Source: Malachius bipustulatus (taxonomy: Eukaryota; Arthropoda; Insecta; Coleoptera; Melyridae). Taken from it: a stretch of 64,000 nucleotides of DNA. The stretch covers positions 3,162,001 through 3,226,000 of the forward strand of contig OU342635.1 of the NCBI GenBank assembly GCA_910589415.1, read 5' to 3'. Shown in pieces: positions 53,146 to 63,100 of the stretch. The position numbers and the translations under genes were made by a program. Position 1 is the first letter of the stretch, and each line of letters starts with the position of its first letter. The notes beneath the pieces are model-generated. The model did not search any database. It was not told the origin of the DNA and was given only the letters and a program-made list of their open reading frames with translations.

Positions 53146-54455
53146 CAAAGAACTACCGTGGCTCAACATCGTCAACTCAAACGTCCTCTGCCTATAATAT
53201 GCAGATGTATATTATGCATGGAACTTCATTTTCCAATACCATGTTGCACCAACAATAAAATAACCCATCATAGAAGAAGACGATATTCCATTTTTTAATT
53301 TGTATAAGGTTTTTTGTTTGAAATGCATAATTCTTGCTTTTATGGCAAGAAATACATCGTTTCATTTTCTTATTTTCTTTTTTTTTATTAGTGTGTAGTC
53401 GTCCGACGGATGAGGAAAAGAGTGTGGAATACTCTGCTTCTGCAGATCTTCCTTCATCTTCTTCTTCTGCTAAACAAAGTTCCGCCATGGCTAAATCCCA
53501 TTTCCTAAATTTTTTACATTTTGCGTACTGGACCTTCCGCGATATAGTTTGAATCAAGACTGGCGACAGTGGCGAATGTAGAGAGCCGGAAATCGAAAAG
53601 GAATCGAAAGCGTATATGACATGAGTCTCCTGCCGATGTAGCACCGATTCGTTCTCTTGAGGTACCATCATCGTTTGTTGGATCGGAGGGATGTATGACA
53701 AGTTTGTCCCGGTCTTGAAGCTCGCTCTGTATGAGTTAGACTGTGAGAGGTATAAAGCTGATACAATTCCCAATATACCTTTATAACAGCTTTCACCATT
53801 TAAATCTATTTAATTAGTATCATTCATTGCTTTAAAAAAATTATTTTGATCAAGAACCAGCCTTCTTGATCCATTCTACTTGAGATACGATAAAACTCCA
53901 AATTTAGTGAAGTCATTAATGCCTACAATGTCATCATTATATGAGAGTTGGCATCTGATCTAAATTACAAATGTGCTCATGTGTTCTGATAATACCCATT
54001 CAGGCAGACATTTTCCATTTTGTGAAGACTCTTCGAATTTTCATTATCATGATATAAAGCGATAACTTCATACGTGAGGGGAAACTCTGATTATTGACGT
54101 CTCTCTGCTATATTGCACATGTAAATATCAACAATGGCGAATATTGGGGGGAACAGAAGTGGGAAGAATGCGGAAAATTTACGTTTTCATTTCAATAGGA
54201 TTACCTTATTCCAGATTGATGTTGATATTATCTTAATTCCAATAAAGTTCTCTAAACGACACAACCTTCAATCTGTCAACAAGTCTTCAATGTGGGGAAG
54301 ACATCGATGATTCGATATCCCCTGGTGATGATTTGATGGTTTATATAAATTCAGGATAGAGTTACCTTAATTCTTTTAATTTATTTTCTCACTGGATAAA
54401 TTTTAATTGTTTTTACACGAGAGCTCTCAAGTATGAGAATTGAATAAAAAATCAC
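53146..54455. other. Intronic sequence, possibly part of the Harbinger-like insertion
   Basis: A 193-codon minus-strand frame (53192-53773), with a run of acidic residues and a Lys-rich patch, is longer than expected by chance in such AT-rich DNA. It has no recognised fold and lies within a transposon-like context. I treat it as doubtful. The rest is plain AT-rich intron. Confidence 0.4.
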
Positions 54456-56290
54456 TACGAGGTCTGTTCAGATGAGACGCAAACTGATGTTTCATTCAAA
54501 GTTCTCTCCTCCCCAACGAACACACTTATCCCAAAGGTGATTCCATCTGTTGAAACACTCCTGGTACGTTTCTTTTGTATTAGACTTCAGCTCCTTCGGC
54601 GCATTTGCCTTAATCTCGGGAATCGTCTCAAATCTTTTCTCTAAAGGGCTTCAGAGTTCGGGGACAAGAAAAAGTCGCCATTTCTCTACATTTTTGACTT
54701 TGCAACGGATGGCGTCCCTCAGACACTTCGGAGCTTCAATGTAATAAGTCTGGTTCACGATTGAGCCTTGGGGAGGTACCCGTGGGGAACAGCACCCTTA
54801 GCATAAAAAAGTCTGCATCACCTTGACAATGTATTGAACCTGGCGATCTTTTTTGGGTCTGGGGGACGTTTCATCCACCCACAGGGACGATTGTAATTTC
54901 ATTTCAATGTCAATATCGTAAACCTCTCATGATCCTTGACAAGAAATTTTCATCTTCTTCTAAAAAACGATCAAACGGTTCCTGCAAAACCTGGAAGCGA
55001 TTGACTTTTTGGTCGTGCGCCATTAGGCGTGGCATGAATTTCACAGCATCGCGGTACATCTTCAATTTTTCGGTCAAAATCTCGTGACGATCCAACTCGT
55101 CAATAAGCTTCAGCTTCTTCGTCGCATTTTCCTTAATGTCGGAAATCGTCTCAAATCTTCTCCCCTTCTTTGAGTTCGGAAAACAAGGAGCAAGGTCAGG
55201 TGAGCAGGGGTGGATAAGGACAAACAATGATTAACTTTTTGGCCAAAAACTCACGAGTGCTAAATGGGCTTAAACGTTTTCGGGATGAAAAAATCACTCG
55301 TCATTCATCCCTATTTCTGACCTTTTGAGACAGATGGTGTCCTTCACACATTTCAGAACTTCAGCGTAGTAATTCTGATTCACAGTGAAACCTTGGGAGA
55401 GGTACTCGTGGTGAACAACACCCTTAGTCTGCATCACCTTGACAATGGATTGAACTTGGCCAGGTTTTTTGGGTTTGGGGGACGTTTATGATTCTTGACA
55501 AGAAAATTTCATCTTCTTCTGAACTTGAAAATTGAAAGCATTTGACTTTTTGGTCGTGCCTCATTAGGCGTGGCACAAATTTCACAACCACAGCATCGCG
55601 GTACGTCTTCAATGTTTCGGTCAAAATCTCGTGACGATCCAACTCCTCAATAAGCTTCAGCTTCTTCTTCGCATTTGCCTTAATGTCGGGAATCGTCTCA
55701 AATCTTCTCCCCTTCTTTGAGTAAGGAGAAAAAGTAGCAAGGTCAGGTGAGCAGGGGAGTGAGGACAAACAATAAGCGTTTTCGGGATGAAAAAACCACT
55801 CGCCATTCCTCCACTTTTGTGACCTTTTGAGTCAGATGGTTTCCGTCAGACATTTCAGAACTTCAGCGTAGCAACTCTGATTCACAGTGAAACCTTGGGG
55901 GAGGTACTCGTGGTGAACAACACCCTCAGTCTGCATCACCTTGACAATGGATTGAACTTGGCCAGCTTTTTTGGGTTTGGGGGACGTTTATGATCCTTGA
56001 CAAGAAAATTTCATCTTCTTCTGAACTTGAAATTTGAAAGCATTTGACTTTTTGGTCGTGCCTCATTAGGCGTGGCACAAATTTCCTAGCATCGCGGTAC
56101 ATCTTCAATTTTTCGGTCAAAATCTCGTGATTCGAGAGTCGTCTCAAATTTTCTCCCCTTCTTTGAGTTCGGAGAAAAAGGAGCAAGTTCAGGTGAGCAG
56201 AGGGGGTGAGGACAAACAATGATTGATTTTGTCCTCACGAGGGCTGAATGGGCTTAAAAGCGTTGTCGGGATGAAAAAACCACTCGCCAG
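54456..56290 (-). pseudogene. Scrambled, tandemly repeated mariner transposase
   Basis: On the minus strand three units (about 55240-54800, 55790-55420, 56270-55926; spacing roughly 500-600 bp) each read CSPDLAP...KKGRRFETI, a C-terminal mariner motif. They continue, in an order opposite to a normal transposase, into FMPRLMAHDQK and ENFLSRI, which are N-terminal catalytic-domain motifs. The last unit runs on through remnants of the middle region to a true C-terminus (ECFNRWNHLWDKCVRWGG) and ends at a mariner-type terminal repeat, CGAGGTCTGTTCAGATGAG from 54458, next to TA. The HDNAPAH segment with the second catalytic Asp is deleted. So this is a defective mariner whose interior has been amplified in tandem. 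It sits in the Dop1R2 intron, antisense to the host gene. Confidence 0.8.
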
Positions 56291-56997
56291 ATCAAGTCAC
56301 TCATTCTGAAATCTGACAAATGAAAAAATAACACTTCACCAAAAACCGTCTAGCTACTCATGCAGCAAATGAAGAAATCTGCAAATGGGATTCCTCTGGA
56401 AACAACTGGAACCGCCCAATTCAAACAGTGCTCTGTCTTCTGAATAGACTTCGTATATTGAGTATAAGAGAGATGGCCTGTTGCTTGTTAATTCGCTACC
56501 GTTAGGAGAGAGAGAAGAGATCAGTTCCCCTACTCTTTATAATAATTTTATATCAAGGTGTCTATTCTTAGATTGTCGGAATCGAAACCGTCATCCAACC
56601 GGGAAGTGTCCGCTTTATGTCATCAGACCAACAACTGGTCATGTAGACTGTAAAAATTTTCGTATTGCAATGAAAACTGTACACTTTGTAATATGTTTTT
56701 CAGACGAACAGGCATTTTTGATTCCATAGTGTGATATGAATCAACATCCGTTCGTGGAAAAGCATAATACTCCCAGATTGCAGAATTCAATAAAACAAAT
56801 TTATATACCTAGTGAAAGCGCATTGTTTGAGTAGATCACTATTCCGCTAAAGATAACAGCTGGGAATGAAAACATTTATTTTTTTAATAAAATGATGCGC
56901 AATCGCTAGTGGTGGCATTCAAAGACTGAAAATAGGCCACTCATAAAGAAAACACGCTATATACTCACAGTCTAATATTTATTTCATATTGTTGCAG
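56291..56997. other. 3' part of the Dop1R2 intron
   Basis: AT-rich intron ending in a pyrimidine-rich tract and TTGCAG acceptor (56992-56997). No other feature. Confidence 0.7.
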
Positions 56998-57307
56998 GCA
57001 TATTTCTATCGCTGCTGATTTTCCTCTCGGTGGCGGGGAATATCCTGGTGTGCGTGGCAATTTACACAGACCGAGGGCTGCGGCGCATCGGCAACTTATT
57101 CCTAGCCTCCCTGGCTATCGCGGACCTCTTCGTGGCCTCCCTCGTCATGACATTCGCGGGCGTCAACGACCTCCTAGGATATTGGATTTTCGGGGCCCAG
57201 TTCTGCGATACCTGGGTGGCCTTCGACGTGATGTGCTCCACAGCGAGCATCCTCAACTTGTGTGCGATATCCCTGGACCGCTACATTCATATCAAGGACC
57301 CTCTCAG
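56998..57307 (+). CDS. Dop1R2: Dop1R2 (DAMB-type D1-like dopamine receptor), exon for TM1-TM3
   Basis: This exon encodes transmembrane helices 1-3 of an invertebrate D1-like dopamine receptor, a plasma-membrane GPCR that couples dopamine to cAMP and/or calcium signalling. Counting from the Met at 50649, it shows GN34 in TM1, LAIAD62 in TM2, WIFG at 82-85, and Cys89 for the conserved disulfide. It also shows Asp96 in TM3, which binds the amine, and the DRY motif at 113-115. The string [20 protein letters not shown] is near-identical to insect Dop1R2 as I recall it. The donor GTCAGT follows CTCAG, in phase 2, so the protein should continue Arg-Tyr-Gly in the next exon, which I do not find downstream in this window. 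GC is higher than in the neighbourhood, as expected for conserved coding DNA. Confidence 0.95.
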
Positions 57308-57960
57308 GTCAGTGGAGTTATGAATGGATGTGGGTTTCTGTTTCGAAACTTCGAAAGTACGAAGTTTCTGCTTAGTTTGGAATTCGGTATAATTAACTGC
57401 AGGGGGAAACTTAACGGGGGTTGAATGAAGTAGACACTTACCTTAAAATTAAACTTGAGATATCACAAGTTTGAGATTGTCTAATATGGACTTAACAAAT
57501 CTTTAATTTAAGAGAGAAGAAACAACAATTCTTTAAAAAAATCAAGGCAGGTAAATTAAGATCGACTGGCATTACTAGTCTCTCAGAACTTGCTATGATC
57601 GGGGGAATTTTCAACTACTTACTTACATATCTGCTGAATAATTTACAGTTACGGATGAAATACCGATGATTTGAGACTAAGAACTGGAAGTAAAATTACA
57701 GTTACTTTGAAGTAACGTATAAACAAATAACAGTTACAGTTAGTAACCGTGACAGCGGATCACAGTCATAGAAAATCGGAAAGACTAGTCTACTGATAAG
57801 TCTACTATTCCATATTAATATAAATTCAAGTTAAGACATACGTTTCGATCTCCATGGCCAACTCAGGACGTGTTAATTAAAAACTTACTTAAAAAGTTAT
57901 CTCTTACTTAAGTAGAAGGTAGGTTAGTTAGTTCCCTTAATGGGTTTTTTATTCAAATTA
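57308..57960. other. Start of next Dop1R2 intron, with dispersed repeat at 57670-57760
   Basis: Non-coding. 57670-57760 is the second copy of the ~90 bp repeat at 17011-17100. Nothing else recognised. Confidence 0.65.
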
Positions 57961-58884
57961 GCTCTATTGTTATCGGGGTCATTAATCACGCCCACCTGTC
58001 AAGCTCTATTGTTATCGGGGGTCATTAATCACGCCCACCTGTCATCGAAACAATGGGGTGTACTTGATTTATGGGGACACCTGCATCGGGCCCTTTGTTC
58101 GGAAACACAATAGCCTAATTAGCTCTATTGTTATCAAGTTCATTAATCACGCCCACCTGTCACTCCTTTGTTCGGCGGCCCTTTGTCGGCGTTCCTTTGT
58201 CTAGACTAATGAGTTCTTTTGTTATCGGGGGTCATTAATCACGCCCACCTGTCAATCCTTTGTTCGGCGGCCCTTTGTCGGCGTTCCTTTGTATGGAATA
58301 CAATAGAGCTGGTCTGTATCATTAATTATGCAGAGGCACGTATCGACATGCCTCGACACGTCTGAAAATGGCACACCTGCATCCGGTCCTTTGTCCGGAA
58401 ACACAATAGGCTAATGAGTTCTTAGAAATCGGGGGTCATTAATCACGCCCACCTGTCACTCCTTTGTTCGGCGGCCCTTTGTCGGCGTTCCTTTGTCTGG
58501 AATACAATAGAGATGCACACCTGCGTCAATAATTATGCAGAGGCGCATATTGACAAGCTTCGACACGTCTGAAAAAACGGCCACCAGCGGCAAAATACGG
58601 TTGTTATTCATGGCAATAAGATAGTTATGCAGACGTACGTATCGACAAGTTTCGACACGTCTGAAAACGGCGCACCTGCATCAGGTCCTATGTTCGGAAA
58701 CACGCTGCACACCTGCGTCATTAATTATGCAGAGGCACGTATCCACAAGCTTCGACACGTCTGAAAACAACCACCAACGGTGAAACCCGGTTGTTATTCA
58801 TGGTAATAAGATAGTTATGCAGAGGCACGTATCGACAAGTTTCGACACGTCTGAAAACGACCACCAACGGTGAAACCCGGTTAT
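57961..58884. repeat. Modular repeat cluster with CACCTG, CCTTTGT and CGACACGTCTG modules
   Basis: Three interleaved modules are repeated in direct orientation. Module A, GTCATTAATCACGCCCACCT plus GTCA, occurs five times (near 57979, 58021, 58139, 58231, 58436), usually after CTATTGTTATCGGGG. Module B, TTCGGCGGCCCTTTGTCGGC with flanking CCTTTGT strings, occurs three times (near 58169, 58262, 58466). Module C, TTATGCAGAGGCACGTATCG with a following CGACACGTCTGAAAA, occurs five times (58325-58855). I count ten CACCTG hexamers and eleven CCTTTGT heptamers in under 800 bp. GC is higher than in the surroundings. It has no coding frame. It lies 1.0-1.9 kb upstream of the polymerase promoter, so it may be the terminal or subterminal repeat of that element, or an intronic enhancer-like satellite. 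Confidence 0.85.
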
Positions 58885-59233
58885 TTCTATTAATAAGTCA
58901 GTGGCGGTAGGTACTAATGAGGTACAACAAAAAGTACAGTTACGTGAAATACACTAATTACCTAATTTCGATTATTTTTCTAATTACCGTCAAATACACT
59001 AACTTATTAATTAAGTACCTAAATAATTATTATAAGTAGGTATCTATGCCTAAATCATGATTATAATGTGGTGCACCAAAAGTACAGTTACGTGAAATAC
59101 ACTAATTACGTCTATCCCTAATTACAATTACCGTCACCCTAATCTAATTACCGTCAAATACACTAATTACTTATCTAATTACAAATAGAGATTCGTTCGG
59201 CGGAAATAGTGTGATTATATTATTATGATTATG

Positions 59234-59267
<34 letters not shown>

Positions 59268-59595
59268 ATATTTTTATTTCAGTCGTTACATCAACGCCAA
59301 TTCTTATTAATTAAATACCTAAATAATTATAAGTAGGTACCTATGCCTAAATCATCATTATAATAGGTAATTAGAGAATGTAGGTATGTGTAGGTATTAG
59401 CATATTAATTAAGTACCTAAATAATTATAAGTAGCTACCTATGCCTAAATCATCATCATCATCATAATAGGTAATTATGGAGGTAGGTAGGTAGGTAGGT
59501 AGCAGTTTTTAAATACTCCGTATGGGCCATAAAAATAATAAAAAAAAAAATTAGTACCTATAGGTACCTATGCCTAATTCATGATTATAGTAGGT
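58885..59595. repeat. Microsatellite and short-repeat region
   Basis: It contains repeats of GTGAAATACACTAATTAC (near 58945 and 59092) and of AATTACCGTCAAATACACTAA (near 58982 and 59147). AAGTACCTAAATAATTATAA occurs several times, and there is an ATT microsatellite at about 59222-59272 and a GTAG run at 59481-59502. No coding capacity is evident. Confidence 0.7.
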
Positions 59596-59898
59596 AGGTA
59601 CAGGGTGATTAATAACGTACAGCTGCAGGTTATAAAATATAATCCATACACAAAAGGCCCTTTTGAAAAGCAGCCGTTCACTGAATCGAACAAAGGAATC
59701 ATACCTGCGGTAAGTCGCCAACAAAAGGTAGTTAATAATGTACAGCTGTAAAATGGGTCCCCTATACATAGAGTACAGGTAATAAAATTGTGCGGATACC
59801 GACAAGTCGATGCGTGTCAGGTAGTAACCGGCCCAGCTGCGTCGATTGTGGAATTCGGCAGGACGAAGCTTGTAGAGTGGTGGGGGAACCGAGAGGTT

Positions 59899-59936
59899 TA
59901 TAAAGGCAGGGATGATAGTACAGAGCATTCATATCG
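59899..59936 (+). promoter_or_regulatory. Putative core promoter of the polymerase gene
   Basis: TATAAA at 59899-59904 is followed about 25-30 bases later by CATTCATATCG (59926-59936), an initiator-like string. The transcript would have a 5' UTR exon to 60084, a 55 bp intron (60085-60139, GTAAGT...TTTTTTCAG) and then the start codon at 60159. Upstream, ATAACGTACAGCTG and ATAATGTACAGCTG (near 59614 and 59739) form a repeated pair that might be regulatory. Inference from spacing only. Confidence 0.45.
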
Positions 59937-60158
59937 AGTCTACATTTTATTGTTGAAACAAGTGTTGTGATAGTTACGTGTAGTAATTAAATAGTGATTA
60001 GTGAATCATAGTTCGTTATTTGCACCGCGAAACCAGTGCCAATAGTTTATTGGATTTAAAATACGAATATTTAGCGTTATTAAAGTAAGTAAGGCATATA
60101 ATATATTAGTTATAAATATTACAATTATTGTTTTTTCAGTAATTAAAATTATAAGACA

Positions 60159-63100
60159 ATGGAAGCAGTTGAGGGGTTAACAATCTCGCAAATTATGGCG
60201 GTGTATAAGCAAATATTGCAAGTGTATACACTGCCCCAAATAATAAACATGTTCCGGCAGGGTGTGTTTGTGAACGGGCCCCAACTGCGAATAGTCCGAG
60301 AGGTAATATAGCATAGCACATGATGAAAACAAGTGCGCAAATTATTATTTTTTCAGGTTGTATTAAATAAAATAGCATTCGAGGGTGAAGGCAGCAATTA
60401 CGAAGCGGAGTGTAGCAGGATGTTGGATGACATCGACAGACTGATTATGGGCGAAGAAACCACCACGCACCTCCAAGAGGCTCCAGGGCGGAGCAATAAT
60501 GATTCAGTCCCGCACCCATCTGGAAGTGGTATTGGAAGAGCCCCGCAGCCCTCTGGAAGTGGGATTGGAAGAGCCCCGCAGCCCTCTGGAAGTGGTATTG
60601 GAAGAGCCCCGCAGCCCTCTGGAAGTGGTATTGGAAGAGCCCCGCGGCCCTCTGGAAGCGTCGTAACTCTTCTAGGCGAGAGCTGCAGAACCTTCAAGAA
60701 ATTTAAACTAACAGGGCGTCGTATAACATTCAAATATAATCCTTACGCCGCCACAATGAATCCGTTGGTTTATATTCAGGTAAGAAAAATGCAAAGTAAT
60801 AAAAAAAATACAAGAATACTAAAAGTGTGTTATTTTTATAGAGAGGCTTAGACGAGGTTCTGCAGCAAGGGATGCGGGACTTCAACAATGACGACAGAGT
60901 CGGGCTAGTGTTCAGCAACGAGGACTTCCCGGAAAGACCAGTGGCTATATCATTCCGCCGCAAGGACAGATTGTCGGCTGATGTAATATTGGCCACGCTG
61001 GCCAAGATATTGCAGTCGAATGTGGCATTCTTCACCACGGGGGTGCTGACACTAGCCATCGACAGAGTCGAGATGCCCCGCCTTCGCGGCGGAAATAGAA
61101 TTAATCTGCCGGGGTCAACATTCCAAGAATTCTGCAAGAAAAAGCGCGGGGTGTTGGAGGTTAGTAACACTGATAATATGTGTTTAGCATATGCGGTAGT
61201 CTTAGGAGTTGCGTATAAAACTGACAAAGTCGATTACAATAAGCTAGTTAAAAATAAAATCTTAATTGAAGAGCGGGGTCGTCGGCTTTGTCAGTTAGCG
61301 GGTATCGACTTATCTCAGGGTGCTACTATAGACCAGACACGTCAATTACAAGATTATTTATATACCCAAAACATTGCCCTGATAATTTATAACAGACGCG
61401 ACGGCAAGGATGTTTTCTTTGACGGGCTAAAGCGGGACCAAGAATCACCCATAATTATTAATTTGTTAATGGAAGATGACCATGTAAATTTAATACTAAG
61501 TCTGACAGCTTGCTTCTCCTCCGTTTATTATTGTGAACCCTGCCGAAAAAGGTATCAGATGAAAAAAGACCACCCTAATTGCCCGTATAAATGTCCTTGC
61601 TGTCATTCCCTCAAACCATGCAGTGTTCTCGAGGTTAAAATCGACTGTCCTGTTTGTAATAGAACATTTAGAGGCCCTCAATGTTTTGAAGCTCATAAAG
61701 CCAGTGTCTGCAAAACATATCGCAGATGTAATAATTGTCTCAACACTATAGTCGGAAACAAGAAACATACCTGTGGTACTAAGTACTGCCCTATGTGCAT
61801 GGCTGAGAGGCCTATTCGGCACTTCTGTTATATGCAGCCCAATAAGCTGTCTAAAGCAAAAGCCGAGAAGTTGAAATCAAAATTTGTTCTTGTATTTTTC
61901 GACTTGGAATGTACACAGAACAAACAGGTGGGTGTTGAGACATTTTTACACGAGCCAAATCTCTGCGTCGCGCAGCAGGTATGCTCCAGGTGTGTGGACA
62001 TGCCTGATCATATAACAATACCCTGTGCTAGCTGTGGTGTAAGATCACATGTGTTTAGAGACCAACCTGTAAAAGCATTTACGGAGTATTTAGCTCAGTT
62101 AATGGCAACAGGCCTCAGCATCACAGTCCTAGCACATAATATGAAGGGTTACGATGGCTGCTTCCTGGCGCGTGAGTTCCTAAAAAATGCTCAGAGATGG
62201 GATCCTCAATTTATAAGAACAGGCAGTAAATTCACATCCATAGTCACACACAATGTGAAAATCATAGATAGCTTAAACTACATGCCTTTACCATTAGCAA
62301 AACTGCCTGCCACATTTAATTTTGAAGGTGGTAAAGGCTACTTCCCTCATCTATTTAACACCCTCGAGAACGCTAATTATTACGGCGCTTTACCCGACTC
62401 CTCCTATTATATGCCCGATAAAATGAAAACTGACGAAAGGGCCAAATTTTATCGCTGGTATAATGAAGAGGTGTCGAGAAATGTACAGTTTGACATGAGT
62501 AAAGAAATCGTGTCGTATTGTACTGAAGATGTAAATATATTGAGAATAGCCTGTCTGAAATTCAGGAAATTCTTTCTAGAGGCAAACGGTGTTGATCCGT
62601 TTCAAGAAAGCGTTACCATAGCCGGAGCCTGTAACCTCGTATTCAGAAGAAACTTTCTGAAAAACGATAGTATCGGTCTTCTGCCGCCGAACGGTTACAG
62701 AATGCTCGACGGTCAGTCTCTTGTAGCCTTGAAATGGCTACATCTGAAAGAAGCTTCATCACCTCACCCGATTAAACATGCCGGGAATGGTCGTGAAGTC
62801 AGGCTACCATCAAACCTGCTTGTAGACGGGTTTTGCGCCGAAACAAACACCGTTTACGAATTTTATGGTTGTTACTACCATGGATGTGAACGGTGTCATC
62901 CCAAACAAACGTCGTCAAAATTTGTAGATAATGACCGCTCCGATATTAACAACTTGGCCTTTATACGCCGTGAAAAAACCGTATGGAAAGAAAATAAGCT
63001 TCTAGCGCTCGGATATAATGTGGAAACTATCTGGGAGTGCGATTTTCAGAAGCTGTTGAAAGACAACGATGACATGAGGGTAGAGCTGCAGAACAATTTT

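Noticed and set aside
53192..53773. 193-codon minus-strand frame as a new gene
   Set aside because: It is long but without a recognisable domain and sits in transposon-like intronic DNA. I kept it only as a note and did not call it a gene.
59551..59928. 125-codon minus-strand frame next to the polymerase promoter
   Set aside because: It overlaps microsatellite and promoter sequence, its composition is Tyr/Leu-rich and it matches no family. Treated as chance.
60398..61822. Minus-strand frames of 108-165 codons over the polymerase gene
   Set aside because: They are antisense shadows of a plus-strand gene with clear conserved motifs.
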